From the NCBI GenBank assembly GCA_949289345.1, contig CASENS010000008.1, positions 1-64,000 on the forward strand: 64,000 nt of DNA. The letters run 5' to 3'. Of this stretch, positions 1 to 7,660 are shown piece by piece. The number at the start of each line of letters is the position of its first letter. Within the stretch, counting starts at the first letter, position 1. This DNA is from an uncultured Bacteroides sp. GTDB taxonomy: Bacteria; Bacteroidota; Bacteroidia; Bacteroidales; Bacteroidaceae. The position numbers were made by a program, and so were the translations under genes. The notes below the pieces were generated by a model that had not been told where the DNA came from, did no database searches, and was given only the letters and a program-made list of their open reading frames with translations.

Positions 1-11
1 GACCTATTTAT

Positions 12-97
12 TATATAGGAATAGGAGTCGCTTCGCGGCATGTCTTACCTACCACCTCCCCCTACGGGTACTCCTCCTTCCCGAAGGAGGAGAGCCG
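12..97. repeat. GC-rich interspersed repeat, TATATAGGAATAGG type
   Basis: This stretch begins TATATAGGAATAGGAGTCGC and ends in a pyrimidine/purine-rich hairpin (CTCCTCCTTC then GAAGGAGGAG). The same unit recurs at about 37984-38068 with only scattered changes. No coding signal is seen. It is one component of the composite repeat cluster that fills the first 650 bases. Confidence 0.7.
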
Positions 98-177
98 ATT
101 ATTGCAATTCGTCATTGGTAGCGCAGTGAAGAATTTTGACAATATGAATTAACATTCCATCACCTTTTATTCGGTAA

Positions 178-392
178 AATGCAAATAAATGTATAAAACG
201 GGCGGCCAAGCCTTTCCATGAACCGGAATAATTCTCAAATATATACTGATTTACAGCTGTTTATGCTCCATAAAAACACTTAACTGTTTGCCCGGCAACG
301 CTTGACTGTTTCTCTCGGAATAGTTAAGTGTTTCGGGAGTAAACACTTAACTGTCTCGGTAAGAACAGTTAAGCGTTTTTCCGGTGAAAGTC
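178..392 (-). repeat. AGTTAAGT-array interspersed element, inverted copy
   Basis: Read on the minus strand, this carries five 8-10 base units of CACTTAACT or AGTTAAGT in alternating orientation, followed by an AT-rich tail ending in GTTTTATACATTTATTTGC. The same order of units and tail occurs on the plus strand at 37464-37830 and from 63706 to the window end. Neighbouring opposed units can pair as successive hairpins. This copy is inverted relative to the other two, is the most diverged, and lacks the outer ends seen at 37464 and 37830. The short open frames across it look like chance frames. Confidence 0.75.
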
Positions 393-447
393 CGGTGTTA
401 CCCGGTGAAGGGGAAATGTTTTGATAAAAACCGGAATTCCCGTTGTC

Positions 448-575
448 ATATATAAATGGGAATTTAGCAGCACCTCCCCATCCTTCCCCTCCTCCTGGGA
501 GGTTGCTTTCCCCCGATAACGGGGGAGCAAGGAGGGGGTAGGTGCCCACCGGGCGGGGTGGTAGGACAAGAATGG
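448..575. repeat. REP-like GC-rich palindromic repeat
   Basis: Starts ATATAAATGGGAATTTAG and continues through CCCCCGATAACGGGGG (a perfect short hairpin) into AGGAGGGGGTAGGTGCCCAC. A near-identical block lies at 37836-37970, and the TATAAATGGGAATTTAG head recurs at 63550. The 1-655 gap holds only such repeats until the mazG promoter. Confidence 0.75.
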
Positions 576-655
576 TGATTTGCTAATACGCTTTGTGCCC
601 GGAAGTGGAGCTAAGTTTATCGGCCTCAACATGTCACACTGTAACGCATATTACG

Positions 656-663
656 TATCTTTG
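656..663 (+). promoter_or_regulatory. -7 promoter box of mazG
   Basis: TATCTTTG followed by CA fits the Bacteroidetes -7 consensus TAnnTTTG. It lies about 36 bases before the mazG ATG. No convincing -33 TTTG is seen at the usual spacing. Confidence 0.7.
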
Positions 664-698
664 CAGGCAAAACGCAAAACCATAAACATAAAAAGATT

Positions 699-1490
699 AT
701 GATGCACACCCGCAAAGAACAGACGGAAGCCTTTGGACGCTTCCTCGACATTCTCGACGAACTGCGCGAGAAATGTCCCTGGGACCGCAAACAAACCAAT
801 GAAAGCCTGCGCCCCAACACCATTGAAGAGACGTATGAACTGTGTGACGCTCTTATACGCAACGACAAGCAGGACGTTTGCAAGGAACTGGGCGACGTGT
901 TGCTGCACGTGGCTTTCTACGCCAAGATTGGCAGCGAGACCGGTGATTTCGACATCAAAGACGTGTGCGACCGGCTGTGCGAGAAACTGATTTTCCGTCA
1001 TCCGCATGTGTTCGGAGACGTAAAGGCCGAAACGGCCGGCCAGGTTTCCGAAAACTGGGAACAGCTGAAGCTGAAAGAGAAGGGGGGGAATAAAACAGTC
1101 TTGAGCGGAGTACCCGCTTCCTTGCCCTCGCTTATCAAAGCGTATCGCATTCAAGACAAGGCACGCAACGTAGGTTTTGATTGGGAAGAACGCGAACAAG
1201 TGTGGGATAAAGTAAAAGAAGAAATCAACGAATTTCAGGCGGAAGTGGCCAACATGGACAAGCAGAAAGCCGAAGAGGAGTTTGGCGATGTCCTGTTCAG
1301 CCTGATTAATGCCGCCCGACTGTATAAAATCAATCCGGACAACGCCCTGGAGCATACAAACCAAAAGTTCATCCGGCGTTTTAACTATGTGGAGGCTCAC
1401 ACGCTTAAAGAAGGACGTAACCTGCACGACATGACGCTGGAAGAAATGGACAAGCTATGGAATGAGGCCAAAGCGTTAGAAAACAGGTGA
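699..1490 (+). CDS. mazG: MazG nucleoside triphosphate pyrophosphohydrolase
   Basis: MazG hydrolyses (d)NTPs to monophosphates and pyrophosphate in the cytoplasm, as a house-cleaning activity that can also lower ppGpp signalling. The 263-residue protein has the duplicated all-alpha MazG fold. The N-terminal repeat shows the family opening CPWDRKQTNESL and a metal-binding pattern EETYEL with KELGDVLLHV. The C-terminal repeat shows KEEINEFQAEV with EEFGDVLFSL. Length matches the long two-domain family. The ATG at 699 is used because the TATCTTTG box ends at 663, leaving a short leader. It converges on the aminotransferase at 1603. Confidence in function is high. Confidence 0.95.
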   Translation: MMHTRKEQTEAFGRFLDILDELREKCPWDRKQTNESLRPNTIEETYELCDALIRNDKQDVCKELGDVLLHVAFYAKIGSETGDFDIKDVCDRLCEKLIFRHPHVFGDVKAETAGQVSENWEQLKLKEKGGNKTVLSGVPASLPSLIKAYRIQDKARNVGFDWEEREQVWDKVKEEINEFQAEVANMDKQKAEEEFGDVLFSLINAARLYKINPDNALEHTNQKFIRRFNYVEAHTLKEGRNLHDMTLEEMDKLWNEAKALENR

Positions 1491-1522
1491 CAACCAACCG
1501 TAAGGGAAGACTTGTCACCAAA

Positions 1523-1583
1523 ACAGGACACAGAGACATGAAAGGGAAATCCGACTGTCGAACGCAATGTCTCCGTGTCCTGT
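1523..1583. repeat. Long perfect-type hairpin between convergent genes
   Basis: ACAGGACACAGAGACAT at 1523-1539 is mirrored by ATGTCTCCGTGTCCTGT at 1567-1583, 16 of 17 bases pairing around a 27-base loop. A second stem, GGTGACAA (1486-1493) with TTGTCACC (1512-1519), overlaps the mazG stop. Neither is followed by a T run, so termination is possible but not shown. Confidence 0.6.
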
Positions 1584-1602
1584 TCATCTGCGTGGGGATT
1601 AA

Positions 1603-2778
1603 TCAGCGTTTGTTTCCTTGCCGCTCCACATAGTGCCTGAACCGCTCCAAGCCCTGCAAAAGTAACGCTTGCGGACAGGCGATGTTCCACCGCATGAAGC
1701 CTTCCCCCTCAGTGCCGTACATGATGCCGGCATTCAGCCAAAGCCTCGCTTTTTCTATCAAGTCTTCCTCCAACGCTTCGGATGGTTGGGCCAATGCCTT
1801 GCAGTCCATCCACACCAGATAAGTTCCTTCCAGCTTGACAAGCGGGAATTGAGGCAAAAGTTCTTCGCAATATCGGCGCATGCGTTCATAGTTCCCGTGC
1901 AGGTAATCCAACAGTTGCGCCAACCATTCTTCGCCTTCATTATAAGCGGCCATTAGCGCTTCCACGCCTAAGGGATTGACATCGCATGTCTCATTGACGT
2001 TGATGGCACGGTTGATGTGCTCGCGCATTTTGTCATTCTCCACAACGATATTGGCTATTTGCAAGCCTGCTATGTTGAACGACTTGGTCGGCGAATTGCA
2101 GGTGGCGGAATGACGCAGGAAATCATCGCTGATGGAGGCAAACGGTGTGTATTCATAACCAGGCATCACCAACTCACAATGTATCTCATCGGCTATCACA
2201 AACACATGGTTCCTTAGACAGATGTCACCGATGCGCCGCAACTCTTCCCTTGTCCATACACGGCCTGCCGGATTATGAGGGTTGCACAATATCATTACCC
2301 GTGTCAAGGGGTCGGCGGCCTTACGTTCCAGATCTTCAAAGTCGATGTGGTATGTGCCGTTTTCATATACCAGCGGATTTTCCAATGCCTGGCACCCGCA
2401 ATTGCGGATGCAGGAGAAAAAGCAATTGTACACCGGTGTCTGCATCAGGACTTTCTCACCGGGCAAAGTCAAAGCCTTCAGGATAGCCGCAATGGCGGGT
2501 ACCACCCCCGAAGTGTAAAGTATCCATTCCCGCTTCATCGGCCAGTGATGTCTGCGGGCAAACCAGTTTATGATTGCATCGTAGTAAGCGTCCGGCACGT
2601 GCGTATAGCCGAACACCCCATGAGCCACACGGCGTTGCAATGCTTCTTGAATGGGTTGCGCCACACGGAAATCCATATCCGCCACCCACAGAGGCAATAC
2701 ACCTTCTATAGAGGTGCCGTCCCATTTCTCACAATTCGTACCCCTGCGGGGAATAATTTCGTCAAAGTCGTATTTCAT
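1603..2778 (-). CDS. MalY/PatB-type PLP-dependent aminotransferase (putative C-S lyase)
   Basis: A fold-type I PLP enzyme of the MalY/PatB subgroup, whose members act as cystathionine beta-lyases (C-S lyases) or aminotransferases. Its 391 residues match the family. Visible signatures are the N-terminal FDEIIPRRGTNCEKWD, the WVADMDF segment, the substrate-loop motif NPHNPAGRVW, DEIHCEL with the PLP-contacting aspartate, and the lysine of SPTKSFN that forms the Schiff base. No signal peptide, so cytoplasmic. It stands alone on the minus strand between mazG and the MATE gene. Substrate cannot be read from sequence; beta-cystathionase activity is the family default. Confidence 0.85.
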   Translation of the reverse strand: MKYDFDEIIPRRGTNCEKWDGTSIEGVLPLWVADMDFRVAQPIQEALQRRVAHGVFGYTHVPDAYYDAIINWFARRHHWPMKREWILYTSGVVPAIAAILKALTLPGEKVLMQTPVYNCFFSCIRNCGCQALENPLVYENGTYHIDFEDLERKAADPLTRVMILCNPHNPAGRVWTREELRRIGDICLRNHVFVIADEIHCELVMPGYEYTPFASISDDFLRHSATCNSPTKSFNIAGLQIANIVVENDKMREHINRAINVNETCDVNPLGVEALMAAYNEGEEWLAQLLDYLHGNYERMRRYCEELLPQFPLVKLEGTYLVWMDCKALAQPSEALEEDLIEKARLWLNAGIMYGTEGEGFMRWNIACPQALLLQGLERFRHYVERQGNKR

Positions 2779-2805
2779 AATCTTTTATATATAGTATTAA
2801 ATGGT

Positions 2806-2862
2806 AATTCGTCCTCCTTCCTTCGAGGGAGGGATGGGTAGGGGGCTCTAATTTCCCGTTTA
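2806..2862. repeat. REP-like repeat, inverted copy
   Basis: Read on the minus strand it has a GGGAAATTAGAGCCCCC head followed by CCCATCCCTCCCTCGAAGG, which is the same TATAAATGGGAATTTAG-plus-GC-rich-block family as 448, 37836 and 63550. It lies between the aminotransferase and MATE genes. Confidence 0.55.
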
Positions 2863-2867
2863 TCTCT

Positions 2868-4286
2868 TTATATCCGTTTCATCCAGTTTCCTTTATAAAG
2901 CCTTGTGAGGAAGATGACGCCACGGAAACACAACTCTATACACATGGCCAGCCATACACCTAAAAGCCCCATGCCGGGTGCCAGCAAAGCGGCCAATGTC
3001 AGACGTACGCCCCACATGCTTGCCAGATTCATAATGGCAGGTTTCAGCGTATCGCCCGCACCGACAAATACACCGTAGCACACGATGGAAGCGGCAAACA
3101 TGGGTTCTGCGAAGGCTTCGATACGTAAGGCGCGTACGGCAAGGTCGAGCACATCGGCATCCGGGGTCATGATACCTATCATCAGCGGAGCGGCAATGTA
3201 CATGGCAATGCCCATGACTGTCATAACGCCAATGCCCATAAACACCGTGATACGGGCAAAACGCCACGTCAGGTCACGGCGTCCAGCTCCGAGGCTTTGA
3301 CCTACAAGCGTAGTGGCGGCGTCAGACACACCATAACCGGGCATGTAGCAAAGACTCTCCGCCGTGATGCCGAAAGCATTGGCGGCAATGGCTATCGTGC
3401 CGAGCGGAGCAACGATAACAGTTGTCATGATTTGCGCACCACACATCACCACCCGCTCGCATCCCATAGGCAAACCAATGCGCAAGGCATTATGCAAGCA
3501 GGAGGAAGTAATCCGGAAACGTTCGCCACGATGCAGCAAGCCCAACTCAGGCGACCGCACGCACAAGGAATAAAGCATCAGAGAGGCGGTGCACACCATG
3601 GCCAATGCCGTACCCAGTGCGGCACCTGTCACGCCAAGTCCCGCTCCGGGCATGGTGAAAGTATTGTTCAACAGATGAACCTCGCGGGTAGGAAATATCA
3701 GGAAATAGTTGAAAATGACGTCCAATACACACATCAATATATTAAGGCTGCTCGGCGTAGTCATGTTGCCACTGCTGCGAAGCATTGCGCTGGCCAATAC
3801 ATTGAGTTGGAAAACAGGCATAGAAAGAACAAAAATAAGGAAATACACAGACGCATCGCCCGTGATGTCCGCATTGCCGTCCAGCCAATGGGGAAGCACC
3901 CCGCTGATGCACGCTCCGATTGTAGCCAATACAAGACTGAATGCCAGTGCTATCGCCAGCGCTTGCCGCAACACGGTGCGCGCTCCCGCTATGTCTTTCG
4001 CCCCTAACAAATGAGCCACCTGCACGGCAAATCCCGTAGAAGCCGACGAACACAAGCCCATGAACAGCCATGTGGTAGTAGACACCAGGCCAATGGAAGC
4101 CGAAGCGCCGGCTCCCAGGCTGCCCACCATCGAAGCGTCAATGTACTGCATGGCGATGGATGACAATTGGGCAAGGATAGAGGGAATACTCAACTGCACC
4201 GTCAGATAGAGTTGCTGGCGGAGTGTCATGGGGGCGCCACTTCGGATAAGCAGCAACAAGTCGTTCTTATTTCCTACCTTAAACAT
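2868..4286 (-). CDS. MATE-family multidrug/sodium antiporter
   Basis: An inner-membrane MATE exporter (cation-coupled drug or metabolite efflux), 472 residues with about 12 predicted membrane helices in two homologous halves. The opening after the start, LRQQLYLTVQLSIPSILAQL, and segments such as PGAGLGVTGAALGTALA are typical of the NorM/DinF-like group. The longest frame begins at a TTG at 4310, but that TTG lies inside the -7 box at 4308-4315, so it cannot be in the mRNA. The ATG at 4286 leaves a leader of about 15 bases and is preferred; a downstream ATG at 4229 is an alternative. Substrate unknown. It is divergent from truA. Confidence 0.9.
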   Translation of the reverse strand: MFKVGNKNDLLLLIRSGAPMTLRQQLYLTVQLSIPSILAQLSSIAMQYIDASMVGSLGAGASASIGLVSTTTWLFMGLCSSASTGFAVQVAHLLGAKDIAGARTVLRQALAIALAFSLVLATIGACISGVLPHWLDGNADITGDASVYFLIFVLSMPVFQLNVLASAMLRSSGNMTTPSSLNILMCVLDVIFNYFLIFPTREVHLLNNTFTMPGAGLGVTGAALGTALAMVCTASLMLYSLCVRSPELGLLHRGERFRITSSCLHNALRIGLPMGCERVVMCGAQIMTTVIVAPLGTIAIAANAFGITAESLCYMPGYGVSDAATTLVGQSLGAGRRDLTWRFARITVFMGIGVMTVMGIAMYIAAPLMIGIMTPDADVLDLAVRALRIEAFAEPMFAASIVCYGVFVGAGDTLKPAIMNLASMWGVRLTLAALLAPGMGLLGVWLAMCIELCFRGVIFLTRLYKGNWMKRI

Positions 4287-4307
4287 CACTTCACAAGTTT
4301 TCGCGTG

Positions 4308-4315
4308 CAAAGGTA
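4308..4315 (-). promoter_or_regulatory. -7 box of the MATE gene
   Basis: TACCTTTG followed by CAC on the minus strand. It excludes the upstream TTG as start codon and points to translation from 4286. Confidence 0.7.
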
Positions 4316-4382
4316 CACAGTTTTTGGTTTATCCGTGTAGACAAAATACAGATATTATGCCCCGGAATACACGGATTATGCG

Positions 4383-4390
4383 TACCTTTG
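4383..4390 (+). promoter_or_regulatory. -7 box of truA
   Basis: TACCTTTG followed by CACC, only 19 bases before the GTG start of truA, so the leader should be about 13 bases. It is back-to-back with the MATE promoter. Confidence 0.7.
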
Positions 4391-4409
4391 CACCGCAAAT
4401 CCATAGAAA

Positions 4410-5159
4410 GTGCAACGATATTTCATTTATCTGGCTTACGATGGCACGTCTTACCACGGCTGGCAGGTGCAGCCCAATGGAGTAAGCGTGCAGGAGTGCT
4501 TGATGAAAGCGCTCTCCACCTTATTGCGCCAGCCCACAGAAGTGGTGGGAGCCGGACGGACTGATGCCGGTGTACATGCCCGCCTGATGGTGGCACACTT
4601 TGACAGTCCTCAAGCGTTGGACGAAGTGTTTATGACAGACAAGTTGAACCGTCTGCTTCCACCAGACATCTCGGTGTACTGTCTGCGGGCAGTCAAACCG
4701 GATGCCCACGCACGATTTGACGCCGTGTCACGCACGTACCGTTATTATGTCACAACAGCCAAAGTGCCTTTCGAGCGTCAGTATCGGTGCCGGCTTTATT
4801 CGGAACCTGACTTTGACCGGATGAACGAGGCGGCGCACACCCTCTTCGACTATGCGGACTTTACCAGTTTCAGCAAGCTGCATACGGATGTAAAGACCAA
4901 CAACTGCCGCATCATGCAGGCTCATTGGGAACGTTTGGATGAGGTGACATGGGTGTTTACCATCCGGGCCGACCGTTTCTTGCGCAACATGGTACGGGCG
5001 GTAGTAGGGACCTTGCTTGAAGTGGGGCGGGGCAAACTTAGTGTGGAAGGTTTCCGCAGGGTAATAGAACAGAAAGACCGATGCCGGGCGGGTACGTCGG
5101 TACCGGGTTGTGCCTTGTTTTTGGAAGATATTACGTACCCGGAAGATTTATTCGTTTAA
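4410..5159 (+). CDS. truA: tRNA pseudouridine(38-40) synthase TruA
   Basis: Converts uridines 38-40 of the tRNA anticodon arm to pseudouridine. The 249-residue protein opens with the family signature [17 protein letters not shown], has the catalytic aspartate in [11 protein letters not shown], and the conserved [14 protein letters not shown] near the C-terminus. The start is a GTG: the frame has a stop codon at 4404, just upstream, and there is no in-frame ATG before the conserved N-terminus. The leader predicted from the -7 box is very short. No partner gene; the next gene, an EamA transporter, follows after a 214-base repeat-containing gap. Confidence 0.96.
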   Translation: MQRYFIYLAYDGTSYHGWQVQPNGVSVQECLMKALSTLLRQPTEVVGAGRTDAGVHARLMVAHFDSPQALDEVFMTDKLNRLLPPDISVYCLRAVKPDAHARFDAVSRTYRYYVTTAKVPFERQYRCRLYSEPDFDRMNEAAHTLFDYADFTSFSKLHTDVKTNNCRIMQAHWERLDEVTWVFTIRADRFLRNMVRAVVGTLLEVGRGKLSVEGFRRVIEQKDRCRAGTSVPGCALFLEDITYPEDLFV

Positions 5160-5167
5160 CTTATAGG

Positions 5168-5357
5168 AATTAAGAAGTCAAGGAATTGAGCCGATAGTTC
5201 TTTTAGGAGGCAAGGAAGGGTTAGTGTAAGTTGAAAACTTGTGACTTCTTCAAGTGTCGGCCTTTAACTCTTTGCTGAAGGCATAACTTACGATAAATTC
5301 CCCTTAAAGTGTTGGCTCGACTCCTGACGGAGCGGAACGACAACTCCTTGACTCCTC
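5168..5357. repeat. About 190-bp imperfect palindrome
   Basis: The left arm AAGTCAAGGAATTGAGCC (from about 5175) is mirrored by the right arm GGCTCGACTCC...CAACTCCTTGACTCC ending near 5355. An inner pair GTAAGTT/AACTTAC lies at about 5226 and 5286. Such large imperfect palindromes suggest a non-autonomous mobile or structured-RNA element. It fills the truA to EamA gap. Confidence 0.5.
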
Positions 5358-5373
5358 AAAAACAAATTATTGT

Positions 5374-6273
5374 ATGTGGTTACTGCTTGCATTTCTTTCA
5401 GCCGTATTGCTGGGATTTTATGACGCTTTTAAAAAAGAGTCCTTGCGGGACAATGCCGTGTTACCCGTATTGTTTCTCAACACGGTATTTTCCAGTTTGG
5501 TTTTTGCACCGTTTATCCTGCTTGCCTTTTGGGCGCCCGATGCTTTGCAGGGCACTCCCTTCTCTATGCCCGTAGCGGGATGGGAAGCGCACAAGTACAT
5601 CCTGCTTAAATCCTTTATCGTCCTGTCTTCGTGGATATTCGGTTACTTTGGCATGAAACATCTGCCGCTCACCATTGTAGGCCCTATCAACGCCACCCGT
5701 CCGGTCATGGTGTTGCTGGGCGCATTGTTGTTCTTTGGCGAACGTCTGAACCTGTATCAATGGATTGGTGTGCTGCTGGCCGTATTATCGTTCTTCATGC
5801 TAAGCCGTTCGGGAAAGAAAGAAGGAATTGACTTCAAGCATAATAAATGGATATTCTTCATCGTGATGGCGGCTGTGACAGGTGCTGTCAGCGGATTGTA
5901 CGATAAGTATCTGATGACCTTCCTCAACCCCATGCTGGTGCAATCGTGGTATAATTTTTATCAAGTCTGCATCATGGGCCCCATCCTGTTGTTGCTGTGG
6001 TATCCACGGCGGAAGACGAGCACCCCCTTCCGGTGGGAGTGGACCATTGTGGGTATTTCCTTGTTTCTTTCAGCAGCCGATTTCGCCTATTTCTATGCGC
6101 TGAGCTACGAGGACTCCATGATATCCATCGTTTCCATGGTGCGCAGGGGTAGCGTGGTTGTGTCTTTCCTATTCGGCGCCCTGTTCTTCCACGAAAAGAA
6201 CTTACGCAGCAAGGCGGTAGACCTTATACTGGTTCTTGTCGGTATGTTCTTCCTCTATTTGGGCAGCCGATGA
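5374..6273 (+). CDS. EamA/DMT-superfamily transporter
   Basis: A ten-helix drug/metabolite transporter of the EamA type in the inner membrane, 299 residues, formed by two five-helix repeats. The first repeat contains the conserved PLTIVGPINATRPVMVLLGALLF-type helix (written here in part as PINATRPVMVLLG) and an FGERLNLYQW loop; the second ends with VDLILVLVGMFFLYLGS. The first residues MWLLLAFLSA already form a helix, supporting the ATG at 5374. It converges on the GH43 gene, with a nested hairpin element in between. Substrate unknown. Confidence 0.85.
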   Translation: MWLLLAFLSAVLLGFYDAFKKESLRDNAVLPVLFLNTVFSSLVFAPFILLAFWAPDALQGTPFSMPVAGWEAHKYILLKSFIVLSSWIFGYFGMKHLPLTIVGPINATRPVMVLLGALLFFGERLNLYQWIGVLLAVLSFFMLSRSGKKEGIDFKHNKWIFFIVMAAVTGAVSGLYDKYLMTFLNPMLVQSWYNFYQVCIMGPILLLLWYPRRKTSTPFRWEWTIVGISLFLSAADFAYFYALSYEDSMISIVSMVRRGSVVVSFLFGALFFHEKNLRSKAVDLILVLVGMFFLYLGSR

Positions 6274-6312
6274 CAGTAAGGGCCGAAAGATAAAAACAAA
6301 ACAATTGTCATC

Positions 6313-6390
6313 GGATAACTGTCATTGGTTATCCGCCCAAGTATTGTTGGATACTTTGGTGTTTATCCAACGATACTTCGACAGTTATCC
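6313..6390. repeat. Nested double palindrome between convergent genes
   Basis: Outer arms GGATAACTGTC (6313-6323) and GACAGTTATCC (6380-6390) are perfect complements. Inner arms GTATTGTTGGATA (6341-6353) and TATCCAACGATAC (6364-6376) pair at 12 of 13 bases. A related sequence is at 44818-44862. It could act as a two-way terminator or be an element remnant. Confidence 0.65.
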
Positions 6391-6450
6391 TTGGATACTT
6401 TTGCGACCGGTTTCCCGTTTTTACGCCGGCTTATGTTCGCTTGTCATGAA

Positions 6451-7467
6451 CTATCGTAATGTGTCGACTGTCAGTTTGTCTCCCGATAAATCTACTTTGA
6501 AAAGATGGGGGATACGGATATAGCGGCCGCTTTCGTCTTCCCGGTGGCTGTGCGCGGACAGCATCCATTGGCCGTCGAAAGTCCGGAACAACATGCCGTG
6601 TCCGTAGTTGGGTGGAGTAATCGGTCGGGGTTCCTGCACCCAAGGTCCCTGCAGTGTGCCGCTTTCGGAGTAAGCCACGCCTTGTGTATAGACATCATAT
6701 ACCCAGCTTGTCCACAGCATGCCCAAGCGTCCGCTTCCTGTCCGGAAAAGCCATGGGCCGTCGGTTACTCGGTTGGGCGCTTCTTTGCCGTCGACGAGTT
6801 CACGGCTCCAAGGTGAGTCGCTGGCGCGGAAAAGCAATTCGCCTTTGCCCACAGACCCGCTTAAATCAGGTTTCAGCTCAATTTTCTCGATGGTTCCATT
6901 GCCGTTCTGCAACCATTCGTGGCAATAGACCATGTAAGGTCTGCCGTCTGTATCTACCCAGAAGGTGCCGTCCAATGTCGGTTTGTCGGCAGGCAGGTAA
7001 ACGGGGTCTGCCATGGGACGGTAGGGACCTTCCGCTTTGTCGGACACTAAGATGTGGGTGGCGCGGCGGGGAATGATGTTGTTTCCTACGGTGTCTATGT
7101 TGATGGTATTGTTGGTAAAAGTGGCAAAGTAGTAATACTTGCCATTGTGGGCGTGCAGCTCGGCCGCCCAAATCTGGGGATGCGGACCCATCCACGAGGC
7201 GGTGTCGATGTCGGCCACCCTGTAAGGTCCTTCCCATAGGGACAGCTCTTTGCTTTTCCATAACAAGCCGCCTGTGCCGGTCATGTAATACAGCCGGGTC
7301 TTGGCGTCGGCAAGGATGCAGGGGTCGCTCAGGATAATGGAGTCGAGCGGAACATTGGTGCGGAAACGGGCTGTCTTCTGAGGAAGAGGGCTTTGTTCCA
7401 TTTGGGGAGTACCGCAGGAGGCGAACGCCCATAACAGGCTGATGAAGAGGGTAAGTTTCTGTTTCAT
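6451..7467 (-). CDS. Glycoside hydrolase family 43-like lipoprotein
   Basis: A predicted exported lipoprotein of 338 residues. The signal peptide MKQKLTLFISLLWAFASC ends in a lipobox with Cys18. The rest is a five-bladed beta-propeller of GH43 type, the family of arabinosidases, xylosidases and galactan hydrolases. The candidate catalytic base is the Asp of ILSDPCIL; PTLDGTFWVD matches the second acidic site. At the usual general-acid position this protein has RVTDGPW, as in the TDGP-type subfamilies rather than the EGP type. No SusC/SusD genes adjoin it, so it is an isolated glycosidase. Substrate not assignable by eye. Confidence 0.85.
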   Translation of the reverse strand: MKQKLTLFISLLWAFASCGTPQMEQSPLPQKTARFRTNVPLDSIILSDPCILADAKTRLYYMTGTGGLLWKSKELSLWEGPYRVADIDTASWMGPHPQIWAAELHAHNGKYYYFATFTNNTINIDTVGNNIIPRRATHILVSDKAEGPYRPMADPVYLPADKPTLDGTFWVDTDGRPYMVYCHEWLQNGNGTIEKIELKPDLSGSVGKGELLFRASDSPWSRELVDGKEAPNRVTDGPWLFRTGSGRLGMLWTSWVYDVYTQGVAYSESGTLQGPWVQEPRPITPPNYGHGMLFRTFDGQWMLSAHSHREDESGRYIRIPHLFKVDLSGDKLTVDTLR

Positions 7468-7629
7468 GGTTCTTGTTTCATTGAAAGGTCATGATGGGTG
7501 TACATCGTTTTGTCTATCTGCGGGCAAACTTAAGGAAAAGTCGGGTAAAAACCAAGTGGAATGGCTGTTTTTCTCGTACTAAGGAGTTGAAACCTATTGG
7601 AAAACGAACCGTTCTTCCAAAGTTTTCTC

Positions 7630-7637
7630 TATCTTTG
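7630..7637 (+). promoter_or_regulatory. -7 box of the steroid-reductase-like cluster
   Basis: TATCTTTG followed by CGC, 24 bases before the first ATG of the three-gene cluster. Gaps inside the cluster are 35 and 3 bases, so this may drive all three genes. Confidence 0.65.
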
Positions 7638-7660
7638 CGCAGTGTTATCAAAAAAGTTCG

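Noticed and set aside
280-632. Open frames of 85-89 codons on both strands in the first repeat cluster
   Set aside because: They run through hairpin-rich repeats that recur at 37480 and 63550, are not conserved between copies and have no promoter or ribosome site.
4287-4310. TTG-initiated N-terminal extensions (MATE at 4310, SurE at 10650, amidase at 22904, amylase at 49556, acyltransferase at 52663)
   Set aside because: For the MATE, amylase and acyltransferase genes the TTG is part of the -7 box; for the amidase it lies upstream of the box; for SurE the extra residues are not conserved.
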